From JAXFQS01 sp034178815 (lineage in GTDB: Bacteria; Verrucomicrobiota; Kiritimatiellia; RFP12; DVOR01): a stretch of DNA of 19,847 bases. Under the pieces are notes generated by a model. It searched no databases, had not been told where the DNA came from, and was given only the letters and a program-made list of their open reading frames with translations. Made by a program: the position numbers and the translations under genes. Positions 7,898 to 14,772 of the stretch are shown here, piece by piece (within the stretch, counting starts at the first letter, position 1; every line of letters begins with the position of its first letter). The DNA is taken from assembly GCA_034178815.1 (NCBI GenBank), contig JAXFQS010000043.1:1-19847 (forward strand), read 5' to 3'.

Positions 7898-7988
7898 CCC
7901 CACTCCAACCAACCTGCCGCCCCCAAAGGTTGGCAGGAGTCAGGGCGGCGGGTTGGCAGGAAACGCATCCGCAGGTGGCAACCTTTGG
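7898..7988. repeat. palindromic intergenic repeat, copy B (GGTTGGCA family)
   Basis: A perfect 10-bp inverted repeat, CCAAAGGTTG (7923-7932) and CAACCTTTGG (7979-7988), frames a 66-bp unit. Within it GGTTGGCAGGAG (7928) and GGTTGGCAGGAA (7951) form a direct repeat with a 23-base period. The left flank, read on the minus strand, contains GGTTGGAGTGGGG, also found at about 18344 upstream of the esterase. On the minus strand AAAGGTTGCCACCTGCGG resembles GAAGGTTGGTATCTGCGG near 18392. It lies between the 3' end of nagA and the start region of the membrane/TPR gene and could fold into a large hairpin at the end of the nagA transcript. Confidence 0.5.
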
Positions 7989-8021
7989 AGGTTTGGGGGA
8001 CGAATGAAACGCGTTCCGGCG

Positions 8022-9140
8022 TTAGCGCCAAGGTTGCCGGACGACTTCAAAGGTCTCGGGGTCGAGCAACGCAATCGCGTCGGCAAATCCCGGCTCAATC
8101 TTGCCGAAACGGTTGCTGAGCCCCGCCTCGCACGCTTGATTCCACGAGGTCGTCTGGATGATTTGCTCAAGCGGCAACCCGGTCACATCCCGGACATTTT
8201 TCAGGGCAAGGTTCATCTTCAGGACAGAGCCGGCAAGCGCTCCGTTGGATGCGAGCCGAGCCTGCCCGTCCTTAACAATGACCTCCAGGCCGCCGAGGCT
8301 GGAAGGCCCGTCGGGAAGATGGCTGGCACGCATCGAGTCGGTAATCAATAGAATGTGCCCGACGGGCTTGCGCGCGAAGACGAGTTGTATCATCTCCGGA
8401 GAGAGGTGGATTTTATCGCAAATCAGTTCGATATTGACATCGTCGTGCAGCAGTCCAGCCCCGACCAGACCGATGTCGCGGTGGTGCAACGGGGTCATCT
8501 GGTTGCAGAAATGGGTCAGGTGTCGAAGCCCAGAGTCGTAGGACTTCTTGAATTGCGCGTAGGTCGCCTTCGAGTGCCCGCAGGAGGGCGTGATACCCAT
8601 CTCCCGGAGCGCGGCCGCGAACGAACCGTCCTCATCGGTTTCCGCCGCATAGGTCACTTGCGCAATAGGCGCGAGCGCCTTCAAAGCCGCAATTTCACCG
8701 GCATCGCACCCGCGAACAAAGGCTGGGTTTTGAGCCCCACAGCAGGAGGGGTTGATATAGGGCCCTTCCAAATGAACGCCCAATACATGCGCATAGTCGT
8801 TGCCGTACGCCGCCACTCGGCGCATGGTGTCGGCGAGTTGTTCGCGTGCCAAGGTGAGGGTTGTCGGCGCGAAAAGCGCACAGCCTTCTTCCTGCTTTGC
8901 CTTCGCCACGACTTCAATGGCCTGGGGATTGTCGTCCGTACAGTCGACGCCGCAGGCGCCGTGCGTGTGAATGTCGATGAATCCCGGCACCGCTAGCGCA
9001 CCATGGGCGTCAATTGCGACGCCTTGCGGCGGCAATGCAGTCCCGACCTCTAGAATCGTTTCGCCGTCGGTAATGATGGTTGCGTTCTCAAGACGCTTGC
9101 CTGGCGTCACGACGGTGGCATGGACAAATGAGCGTTTCAT
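8022..9140 (-). CDS. nagA: N-acetylglucosamine-6-phosphate deacetylase
   Basis: A 372-residue amidohydrolase that removes acetate from GlcNAc-6-phosphate to give glucosamine-6-phosphate, the step before NagB. Visible elements are PGFIDIHTHG (52-61, with the HxH metal site that some NagA proteins have), HLEGPYINP (123-131, metal ligand E125), GHSKATY (188-194, H189), LTHFCNQM (208-215, H210), ITDSMRA (266-272, catalytic D268) and ASNGALAGS (297-305). I chose the ATG at 9138-9140 because the family N-terminus begins there and GGAGAG lies ten bases upstream; a start at 9227 would add 29 unrelated residues. It is last in the amino-sugar operon but separated from nagB by 296 nt containing a terminator, so its expression may be set separately. 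Confidence 0.95.
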   Translation of the reverse strand: MKRSFVHATVVTPGKRLENATIITDGETILEVGTALPPQGVAIDAHGALAVPGFIDIHTHGACGVDCTDDNPQAIEVVAKAKQEEGCALFAPTTLTLAREQLADTMRRVAAYGNDYAHVLGVHLEGPYINPSCCGAQNPAFVRGCDAGEIAALKALAPIAQVTYAAETDEDGSFAAALREMGITPSCGHSKATYAQFKKSYDSGLRHLTHFCNQMTPLHHRDIGLVGAGLLHDDVNIELICDKIHLSPEMIQLVFARKPVGHILLITDSMRASHLPDGPSSLGGLEVIVKDGQARLASNGALAGSVLKMNLALKNVRDVTGLPLEQIIQTTSWNQACEAGLSNRFGKIEPGFADAIALLDPETFEVVRQPWR

Positions 9141-9171
9141 AGTTTGATTTCTCTCCAACTCATGCAGTTCC

Positions 9172-9193
9172 GGGCGGTCTGATGCTACCGCCC
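9172..9193 (-). promoter_or_regulatory. perfect hairpin in the nagA 5' leader
   Basis: GGGCGGT (9172-9178) and ACCGCCC (9187-9193) form a 7-bp GC-rich stem with an eight-base loop. It ends about 30 nt upstream of the nagA ATG and upstream of its GGAGAG ribosome site. No T-run follows, so it is more likely an mRNA-stability or translation element than a terminator. Confidence 0.45.
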
Positions 9194-9248
9194 TTCGCTC
9201 CAAAACTCTCTCAATGGAACTCTTCAATCGGCGCGTGGACTAGTGACC

Positions 9249-9335
9249 GGATGGTTCGAATCCTGAGCCTTTGAAGATAAAAAGGGGGAACGCGCTTCCT
9301 TGTTTTGAATGCGTTCCCGTTCGTACGAACCATCC
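9249..9335. repeat. 10-bp inverted repeat enclosing the nagB-nagA terminator
   Basis: GGATGGTTCG (9249-9258) and CGAACCATCC (9326-9335) are perfect inverted copies 67 bases apart. The right arm overlaps a 12-bp perfect palindrome, GTTCGTACGAAC (9319-9330). The terminator hairpin at 9286-9318 lies inside. The nested arrangement could be a folded leader RNA, an operator pair, or the ends of a tiny degenerate mobile element. I cannot tell which. Confidence 0.5.
9278..9318 (-). terminator. intrinsic terminator between nagB and nagA
   Basis: On the minus strand GGGAACGC (9318-9311) pairs perfectly with GCGTTCCC (9293-9286) over a 17-base loop, followed immediately by CCTTTTTATC. This is a classical stem plus T-run, placed about 120 nt after the nagB stop and about 140 nt before the nagA start. 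It would end or attenuate the ROK-SSS-kinase-nagB transcript before nagA. Confidence 0.65.
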
Positions 9336-9436
9336 ACCTGATTTCCAATACAAGATTTGTCTCGTATCGTATGCAGGAGGGCGGTCAATTCCTTACTACC
9401 CGGACGCGCGGCACCAAGCACATCCAGGAATGATCG

Positions 9437-10183
9437 CTACTTGGCTTTTCCGCCTTTGAGTTTGGCGGCCGCAGCCTCGTCGACAATAATCCAAGCGTCG
9501 GGGTGCTGCTGGAGGGCGGAGGCGGGCATAGCCGTCGTGACGGGACCTTCGACCATAGCCGCGACAGCGTCCGCTTTGCGTTCGCCGAATGCCAGAAGCA
9601 GGCACCGCTTAGCCTTCATAATGGTGCCAATGCCCATCGTGATGGCCGCAGTCGGAACTTGGGAAATGTCACCTCCAAAGAAGAGTCGGGCATTGTCTTC
9701 AATGGTCTGGCGCTCCAGTTTTTGGAGGTGGGTGAGGCTATCGAGGGGCACGCCGGGTTCGTTGAAGCCGATGTGCCCATCGGAACCGAGCCCGAGCAGT
9801 TGAATCTCGACCCCGCCCGCCGCGGCAATCTGTTTGTCATACTCGGCGGCCTCTTCATCGCTCTTGGCCTTGTTAGAAGGCACATGCCAAGCATCAGGGG
9901 CGATGTTGACCTGGTCGAAGAGTTGCTGCTTCATGAAGGTATGGTAGGACTGCTCGTGGTCCTCGGGTATGCCAAGGTACTCGTCGAGGTTGAAACTGGT
10001 GACTTTCGCAAAGTCGATTTCCCCGGCTTTGTAGGCCTGGACGAGGTTGCGGTAAAGCGGCACGGGGGTGCTTCCGGTGGCTAGTCCGAGGACGATTTTC
10101 GGATTGCGGCGGATTTCAGAGATGAAGAAGTCTGCGGCAAGGCGGCAACCTTCTTCGCTGTTCTTGACGATGGATACTTTCAT
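9437..10183 (-). CDS. nagB: glucosamine-6-phosphate deaminase
   Basis: A 248-residue isomerase/deaminase that converts glucosamine-6-phosphate to fructose-6-phosphate and ammonia, feeding glycolysis. Motifs are LGLATGSTP (32-40, phosphate-binding), SFNLDEYLG (63-71, with D67 at the catalytic-base position), GLGSDGHIGFNEPG (131-144, with D135, H137 and E142 matching the E. coli catalytic spacing), AKRCLLLAFGERKADAV and VTTAMPASALQQHP near the C-terminus. It is close to the 240-residue short form typical of Gram-positive bacteria rather than the longer allosteric E. coli enzyme. It starts 3 nt after the kinase gene stop, with a GGAAGG-type ribosome site inside that gene's end, so it is clearly in the same operon. 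Confidence 0.95.
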   Translation of the reverse strand: MKVSIVKNSEEGCRLAADFFISEIRRNPKIVLGLATGSTPVPLYRNLVQAYKAGEIDFAKVTSFNLDEYLGIPEDHEQSYHTFMKQQLFDQVNIAPDAWHVPSNKAKSDEEAAEYDKQIAAAGGVEIQLLGLGSDGHIGFNEPGVPLDSLTHLQKLERQTIEDNARLFFGGDISQVPTAAITMGIGTIMKAKRCLLLAFGERKADAVAAMVEGPVTTAMPASALQQHPDAWIIVDEAAAAKLKGGKAK

Positions 10184-10186
10184 CTT

Positions 10187-11275
10187 TTAACCTTCCGAGA
10201 GGGCTTGTTGGACAATCTTTTCCATTTGACCGGCCTTCTGCTCCATATCGAGGATCATCTGCATTTGGGTGCGGAAGCGGTCTAGGTTGTGGTTGGGCCG
10301 GTGGATTTTGAAGTAGGTGTCCCCTGCGAGGTGGTCGGTGAGGAAGCGGATGGCGATGGTTTGGGTGATGAGGCGGGGCGCGAATGGGAGTTCGGCCTTT
10401 TCAGTTTCGTTGAGGAAAGCCTGGGCTTTGCTGCAGTAGCCCTTGGCCATGGCCTCGAAGAGATCCAGACGGCAGGCGACCTTGGAGAGGTCTTGCTCGT
10501 CTTCGGCGGCTGCGGCGGTCCCGGTGCGGCACATATCGCCGAAGTCATTGAGAGCAAGGCCGGGCATGACGGTGTCTAGGTCGATGACGCACTGGCCTTC
10601 GCCGGTTGCGTCATTGAGCAGGACATTGTTGATTTTGGTGTCGTTGTGGGTGATGCGTTCGGGGAGTTTGCCTTCGGCTAGGAGGCGGTTGAAGCGAGCG
10701 CAGTGGCCAGCGCGGGCTTCAAGGAAGGCGATCTCGGGCTTACATCCTGCAGCACGATTACACGGGTCTTTTTCGAGGACTTCGAGGAATGTCCGGTATC
10801 GCTTTTCGGTGTCGTGGAAGCCGGGGATGGTTTCGTGGAGCCGTGGGGCGGGAAGGTCGGCCAGGTTGCACTGGAATTCGGCGAATGCCTTGGCGGCCTG
10901 GTAGGTCTGGTCGGGCGTTTCGCTGACATCGTGCGAACTGGCGCCTTCGACGAAGAGGTAGACGCGCCAATAGCCCGCCTCGTTCCGATGGTAGGCAGCT
11001 CCGTCTTTGGCAGGAACCAAAGTCAGGGTGCGACAGGTACGCACCTCCGGGGGCAATTTGTGCGCAAGATGTTCCGTCACTCGCACAATGTTTTCCTGCA
11101 CCTGGTCGGGGCGGGGAAAGACGGACTGGTTGATGCGCTGAAGGAGGTAGTGGACGGTTTTCCCGGCGAGGTTGCAGGTGACCTTGTAGGTGTCATTGAT
11201 ATGTCCGGAGCCGTAGCGCTCGGCGGTTAGGAAGTCGCCTAGGATGTGGAAGGCGCCGCAAACGGATTTAAGCAT
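10187..11275 (-). CDS. NahK-like N-acetylhexosamine kinase (aminoglycoside phosphotransferase fold)
   Basis: A 362-residue sugar kinase of the APH/choline kinase fold, closely resembling bifidobacterial N-acetylhexosamine 1-kinase. Shared elements are YGSGHINDTY (21-30, nucleotide loop), LLQRIN (44-49), WRVYLFVEG (103-111), the catalytic loop THNDTKINNVLL (209-220, D212), IDLDTVMPG (231-239, metal Asp), DFGD (244-247), and the tail RFLTDHLAGDTYF followed by HNLDRFRTQ and DMEQKA. Family knowledge predicts ATP-dependent formation of GlcNAc-1-P or GalNAc-1-P. The start is the ATG overlapping the symporter stop by one base (TAATG); an open frame reaching 11626 is symporter antisense. Its place in front of nagB and nagA, which work on 6-phosphates, makes the true position of phosphorylation uncertain. 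Confidence 0.85.
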   Translation of the reverse strand: MLKSVCGAFHILGDFLTAERYGSGHINDTYKVTCNLAGKTVHYLLQRINQSVFPRPDQVQENIVRVTEHLAHKLPPEVRTCRTLTLVPAKDGAAYHRNEAGYWRVYLFVEGASSHDVSETPDQTYQAAKAFAEFQCNLADLPAPRLHETIPGFHDTEKRYRTFLEVLEKDPCNRAAGCKPEIAFLEARAGHCARFNRLLAEGKLPERITHNDTKINNVLLNDATGEGQCVIDLDTVMPGLALNDFGDMCRTGTAAAAEDEQDLSKVACRLDLFEAMAKGYCSKAQAFLNETEKAELPFAPRLITQTIAIRFLTDHLAGDTYFKIHRPNHNLDRFRTQMQMILDMEQKAGQMEKIVQQALSEG

Positions 11276-13332
11276 TAGGAGAACCTCGCTTTGGAGACGC
11301 ATTTCATCAGAATGAAGGTGGTGACGGCGGAGATTGCGCAGAGCACGGCGCCGCGGATGGTTTTGGCGTAGAGCAGGTCGCCTACGCCGAAGAGCACGGC
11401 CCAAACCGCGATGCAGCCGAGCATCATGCAGAGAATGCCGTAGGGCACATCCCACTTTTCCTTGGCCTCGGCGCCGAGGTGCTGCTCGAAACGCTTCCAG
11501 CCGGGCCCGCCCGCACGAATCTTGCGGCAGAAGGCGATGAGGATTTCGTCTTTCTCGGGCTTGGTGAGGAAGGTGACCGACAGCCAGATTAGGGTGGTTG
11601 CCAGGATGCTCAGCACCAGCTGCCAACTCGCCCAGTCCATCACCTTGAAGAGCCCTGCATCGCTGAAGGTATGCTCAAGCCCCAGCGCCGGAGCGCCCCA
11701 CTGGAAGAAGCAGGCAATCGCGAAGGAGGCAATCATCGCCGAAATCTCGCTGTAGGCGTTCACGCGCCACCAGAACCAGCGCAGAACATAAATCAGCCCC
11801 GTTCCGGCTCCGACCTGAAGCAGAATGTTGAACGCGCCCTTGGCATTTTGCATCCACAAAGCCGTCAGCGCGGAGAGCACCAGCAACAGTAGCATTGTCA
11901 GACGACCAATCAAGACGGCTCGCTTGGGGGAGCAATTCTTGTCGACAAAGCGTGTCCAGAAGTCCTGCACCACATATGACGACCCCCAGTTCAAATGGGT
12001 CGCCAGCGTCGACATATACGCCGCAATCAGCGAGGCGATAATCAGCCCCAGCCAGCCCTTGGGCATTTTCGAAATCATCGCCGGATAGGCCATATCGTTG
12101 CGCAAGAATTGCTCTTCAACTCCGGGGAACGCCTCGCGCAGGGCCGTCAGCCCCTCCTTCGCGTAGTAGTAGCGTTTGACCTTCTCCAAATCGGCTCCAG
12201 CAAGAGACTTGTCCTTCCGTTCATAGGCGGAGACCAAATCGCGGTTGGCCTTGTCCTGCCACCAAGCCGTGGCTTGCGCCTTGGTCGGGCCGAGTTTGTC
12301 TTTCTTCCACTTGGCAACCTGCTCAGGCGTCGCCGATGCGACCACCTTGGGATTGGACAAAGCCTCTTGCGCGACTTTCGCCGGGTCGGGCGAAAAGACA
12401 ATCAGCGAGACCAATGCGACCAGAATCCACGGCCAAGGACGAACCGCATAGTGGAGAAAGTTGAAAAGCAGTGTCGCGCCGACAGCATTCTTCTCGTCCT
12501 TCGCCGAAAGCATCCGCTGAGCAATATACCCGCCGCCACCCGGTTCGCTACCCGGATACCAAACATTCCACCACTGCACCGCAAGTGGCAGAATCAGCAA
12601 TGTAATCAACAGAGACCAGTCACCGTTTTGAACCGTTGGCAGCATGGCCGACTTTGCCGCCACTTCAGTGTTCGCGAGAATTGCCTGGAGCGAGCCGCCT
12701 CCAAGTTCGGGCGCCGTGACCGCATAATAGGCCGCATAAATCGCCCCGCCCATCGCGATTGCGTACTGGAAGAAGTCGGCCCAAATCGAGCCGGTCAGAC
12801 CGCCAAGCGTCGCATAGACCGCCACGCCCCCCATGCCCACCAGCAGGGAAAGTTCGGGGGAGAGCCCAAAGATGACCTGACCAATCTTGATGGCCGCCAG
12901 CGACACAGTCCCCAACACTAGGACATTGAAGAGTACGCCCAAGTAGAGCGCCCGGAACCCGCGCAACACGGCGGCCGGCTTGCCCCCATAGCGGATTTCG
13001 TAAAAGCCCAAGTCGGTGTCGAGCGCGGAGCGTCGCCAGAGCTTGGCGTAGATGAAGACCGTGAGCATGCCCGTTAGCAAGAAGGCCCACCAGGCCCAGT
13101 TGCCCGAGACGCCTTGAGTGCGGACGATGTCCGTCACGAGGTTTGGCGTGTCGCACGAAAAGGTGCAGGCAACCATCGAGACGCCCAGTAGCCACCAAGG
13201 CATCGAACGGCCGGAGAGAAAGAAGTCCGAGGCGCTCTTTTTGGTAAAGAGCGCGGCCGCCGAGCCGATGGCGATTACGGCAAGCAGAAACAGTCCGATG
13301 ACAGACCAGTCGAGGATGGTGAGATTGACCAT
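11275..13332 (-). CDS. sodium:solute symporter (SSS family), probable amino-sugar transporter
   Basis: A 685-residue inner-membrane transporter of the SSS (SGLT-like) family that couples Na+ entry to substrate uptake. Family marks are the N-terminal helix with SASDFFLSGRSMPWWLLG (33-50), the ATLGGLTGSIWADFFQY signature (174-190), and the Na+-site helix IAAYMSTLATHLNWG (436-450). About 13-14 hydrophobic helices are visible. A charged hydrophilic insert of about 100 residues (roughly 314-412, rich in Lys, Glu, Ala and Trp) interrupts the helix pattern and is longer than I would expect. A clear ribosome site, AAGGAG, lies five bases before the ATG. The gene begins 9 nt after the ROK-like gene and its stop overlaps the kinase start. 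Context predicts GlcNAc, GalNAc or a short GlcNAc-containing glycoside as substrate. Confidence 0.92.
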   Translation of the reverse strand: MVNLTILDWSVIGLFLLAVIAIGSAAALFTKKSASDFFLSGRSMPWWLLGVSMVACTFSCDTPNLVTDIVRTQGVSGNWAWWAFLLTGMLTVFIYAKLWRRSALDTDLGFYEIRYGGKPAAVLRGFRALYLGVLFNVLVLGTVSLAAIKIGQVIFGLSPELSLLVGMGGVAVYATLGGLTGSIWADFFQYAIAMGGAIYAAYYAVTAPELGGGSLQAILANTEVAAKSAMLPTVQNGDWSLLITLLILPLAVQWWNVWYPGSEPGGGGYIAQRMLSAKDEKNAVGATLLFNFLHYAVRPWPWILVALVSLIVFSPDPAKVAQEALSNPKVVASATPEQVAKWKKDKLGPTKAQATAWWQDKANRDLVSAYERKDKSLAGADLEKVKRYYYAKEGLTALREAFPGVEEQFLRNDMAYPAMISKMPKGWLGLIIASLIAAYMSTLATHLNWGSSYVVQDFWTRFVDKNCSPKRAVLIGRLTMLLLLVLSALTALWMQNAKGAFNILLQVGAGTGLIYVLRWFWWRVNAYSEISAMIASFAIACFFQWGAPALGLEHTFSDAGLFKVMDWASWQLVLSILATTLIWLSVTFLTKPEKDEILIAFCRKIRAGGPGWKRFEQHLGAEAKEKWDVPYGILCMMLGCIAVWAVLFGVGDLLYAKTIRGAVLCAISAVTTFILMKCVSKARFS

Positions 13333-13341
13333 AGTGACTCC

Positions 13342-14697
13342 TTAGTGGATTGCGGGAAGGCTGGCGGCTGCTGCGGATTGCCCGACTCGGCGGGCTTTCT
13401 CGTCCGGCAAAAAGAGCTCAATTTTAGCGGCAGTTTCGGGGAACTCAGTCTTGAGGGTCTCCTGCGCCGTCTTGAGGATCAGGTCTCCACCTTTGCCAGA
13501 CATGACGCGGCCGAGCAACATCAATTTAGAGAAGTCGTAGAATTCAGCGTACCAAGGCACGGAGTAGGCTAGATAGATACCAATGTCCCGGAAGATTTCC
13601 GCAGCGATTGCGTCACCCTCATCCATCCGTTTCTGCACTTCTTTGAGGCGCAACGGTAGCCCCATATCATCGGGGAAAGTGAGCCCTGCCATACGGGCGA
13701 GTTTGTCGACCGCTTGCTGAGAGAAGTAGTTGGCGCCTACGCCTTTCCCGCCCGACCACTCGTCGGCGACGGCATCTGGATTCAAGTCGACGGGAGCGAA
13801 GGCGAGCTCGGTGATGCGTGTGGTGAGGCTACCTTCGCGGTTGAGGTATCCGACGGCTTCGCTAGAGCCCATAGCCATACCGATGATGCCGGTGACATTG
13901 AGAGAGAGGGCACCGGCTAGGGCGGAAACATCTCCATCGTTGGCTACGGCGAGGGGCACGCCCCAAGCTTCACGAAGACGAATGAAGACCTTTTCGGCTA
14001 CGGGTCTATCGGCATCGGGGACGGCTCGAATGAGGGATGCCACCTTGAGTTTGTCGTCGACCAGCACGCCTGCGGTGCTGCCGCCGATGGCATCGACCCG
14101 GGGAAGCTTTTCGGCGGCTTGCCTGAGACCCTTGCCGAGTTCGTTGTAGATGTAATCGGGGCTGGCTTCTACGCGCGGGTTCCAGGGAATCTCGGCGCTC
14201 CAGACGGGCTCTCCGTCCTTGAGTGCGGTGAGTTTGTAGTCGCTGGCACCGAGGTCGAACCCGATACGGCATCCGTCGAGGTGACCGCCGAGCACGACAG
14301 CCTCTTCTTGGGCGGGGGGAACTTCTTCGGGGGAAACGACGGCGACTTCAAAGGGCCTACCATAGACTTTGGAGAAGAAGTCGCAGTCGAAGGCTCTTGC
14401 ACCTGCGGGGGTGTAGTCGGCGGCGATTGCCTGGACGAGGTCGCTGGGCCCCGAGAGCCAGAGTTTGTATCCGCCGGCAGACCAGAGGGTGAACTTGACC
14501 ACGGCGCGGGCAAGGGCATCGATTTCCGGGGTGCGTGTGTTGGGAAGAGGGAGGTCGAAGCGGGCGACTGCGTGCTCGCTGCGTCTACAGGCGACGAGCA
14601 GGGGTTGCCCATCTGCGTGAGCGCGGCAGGCACGGAGCGTTTGGATGGGGGGGCAGAATTTAGGGTCGATAGCGGGTCGAATCATAGGAATCCTCAT
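13342..14697 (-). CDS. divergent ROK-family sugar kinase-like protein with extra N-terminal domain
   Basis: A 451-residue protein, first in the amino-sugar operon. Residues from about 143 on match the ROK sugar-kinase fold: RIGFDLGASDYK (144-155, phosphate loop), DAIGGSTAGV (202-211), VANDGDVSAL (251-260, with the catalytic Asp of the ND pair), a GMAMGSSEAVG loop (273-283) in place of the usual GTGxGGG, and a C-terminal FSKLMLLG segment. The zinc site CxCGxxGCxE is replaced by SGGKGVGANYFS near 315-326, so its cysteines are lost. Residues 1-140 are an extra domain I do not recognise. It may phosphorylate GlcNAc at O6, or be a sensor that has lost activity. The start may be ATG 14697 or ATG 14685; the latter has GAGGA five bases upstream and suits the predicted transcript start better. 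Confidence 0.75.
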   Translation of the reverse strand: MRIPMIRPAIDPKFCPPIQTLRACRAHADGQPLLVACRRSEHAVARFDLPLPNTRTPEIDALARAVVKFTLWSAGGYKLWLSGPSDLVQAIAADYTPAGARAFDCDFFSKVYGRPFEVAVVSPEEVPPAQEEAVVLGGHLDGCRIGFDLGASDYKLTALKDGEPVWSAEIPWNPRVEASPDYIYNELGKGLRQAAEKLPRVDAIGGSTAGVLVDDKLKVASLIRAVPDADRPVAEKVFIRLREAWGVPLAVANDGDVSALAGALSLNVTGIIGMAMGSSEAVGYLNREGSLTTRITELAFAPVDLNPDAVADEWSGGKGVGANYFSQQAVDKLARMAGLTFPDDMGLPLRLKEVQKRMDEGDAIAAEIFRDIGIYLAYSVPWYAEFYDFSKLMLLGRVMSGKGGDLILKTAQETLKTEFPETAAKIELFLPDEKARRVGQSAAAASLPAIH

Positions 14698-14708
14698 GCT
14701 TTCCTCAT

Positions 14709-14738
14709 ATTATACAGGGGAACCGTCACTTTTGTCTT
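14709..14738 (-). promoter_or_regulatory. promoter of the amino-sugar operon
   Basis: On the minus strand a perfect -10 TATAAT (14709-14714) lies 17-18 bases from AGACAA/AAGACA (14732-14738, four of six to consensus at the 18-base spacing). Initiation is expected near 14702, only about five bases before the ATG at 14697 but about 17 before the ATG at 14685, which has its own GAGGA. This spacing favours the second ATG as the true start of the ROK-like gene. Confidence 0.5.
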
Positions 14739-14766
14739 GTACTATTCTCGCGTAACCTTGTATAAT
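14737..14766 (+). promoter_or_regulatory. promoter of the PAS-AraC regulator, possibly giving a leaderless mRNA
   Basis: A perfect -10 TATAAT (14761-14766) is followed by only six bases before the ATG at 14773, so initiation would fall at or next to the A of the start codon. The -35 is weak (TTGTAC, 14737-14742, 18-base spacer). No ribosome site precedes the ATG; the six bases are CCTCCT. Confidence 0.45.
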
Positions 14767-14772
14767 CCTCCT

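Larger units (their letters stand above)
14709..14766. promoter_or_regulatory. inverted repeat spanning the divergent promoter region
   Basis: ATTATACA (14709-14716) and TGTATAAT (14759-14766) are perfect inverted 8-mers that coincide with the -10 boxes of the two divergent promoters. The similarity continues imperfectly inward (AxGG or GxGG next to each). The -35 regions sit back to back near 14737. This could simply be two matching promoters or a shared operator for the PAS-AraC regulator. Confidence 0.4.

Noticed and set aside
9141..9227. 29-residue N-terminal extension of NagA
   Set aside because: It does not match the family and includes the leader hairpin; the ATG at 9140 has a ribosome site and the family N-terminus.
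9249..9270. GGTTCGAATCC, resembling the T-arm of a tRNA
   Set aside because: The flanking bases do not form a T-stem, no matching acceptor stem or anticodon arm lies upstream, and the bases belong to the inverted repeat around the terminator.
11276..11626. N-terminal extension of the NahK-like reading frame
   Set aside because: This part is antisense-like Arg/His-rich sequence lying over the symporter's 3' end. The true start at 11275 overlaps the symporter stop and begins the conserved kinase N-terminus.
11995..12921. 308-codon open frame opposite the symporter
   Set aside because: Arg-rich antisense of a clear SSS gene, no recognisable domain.
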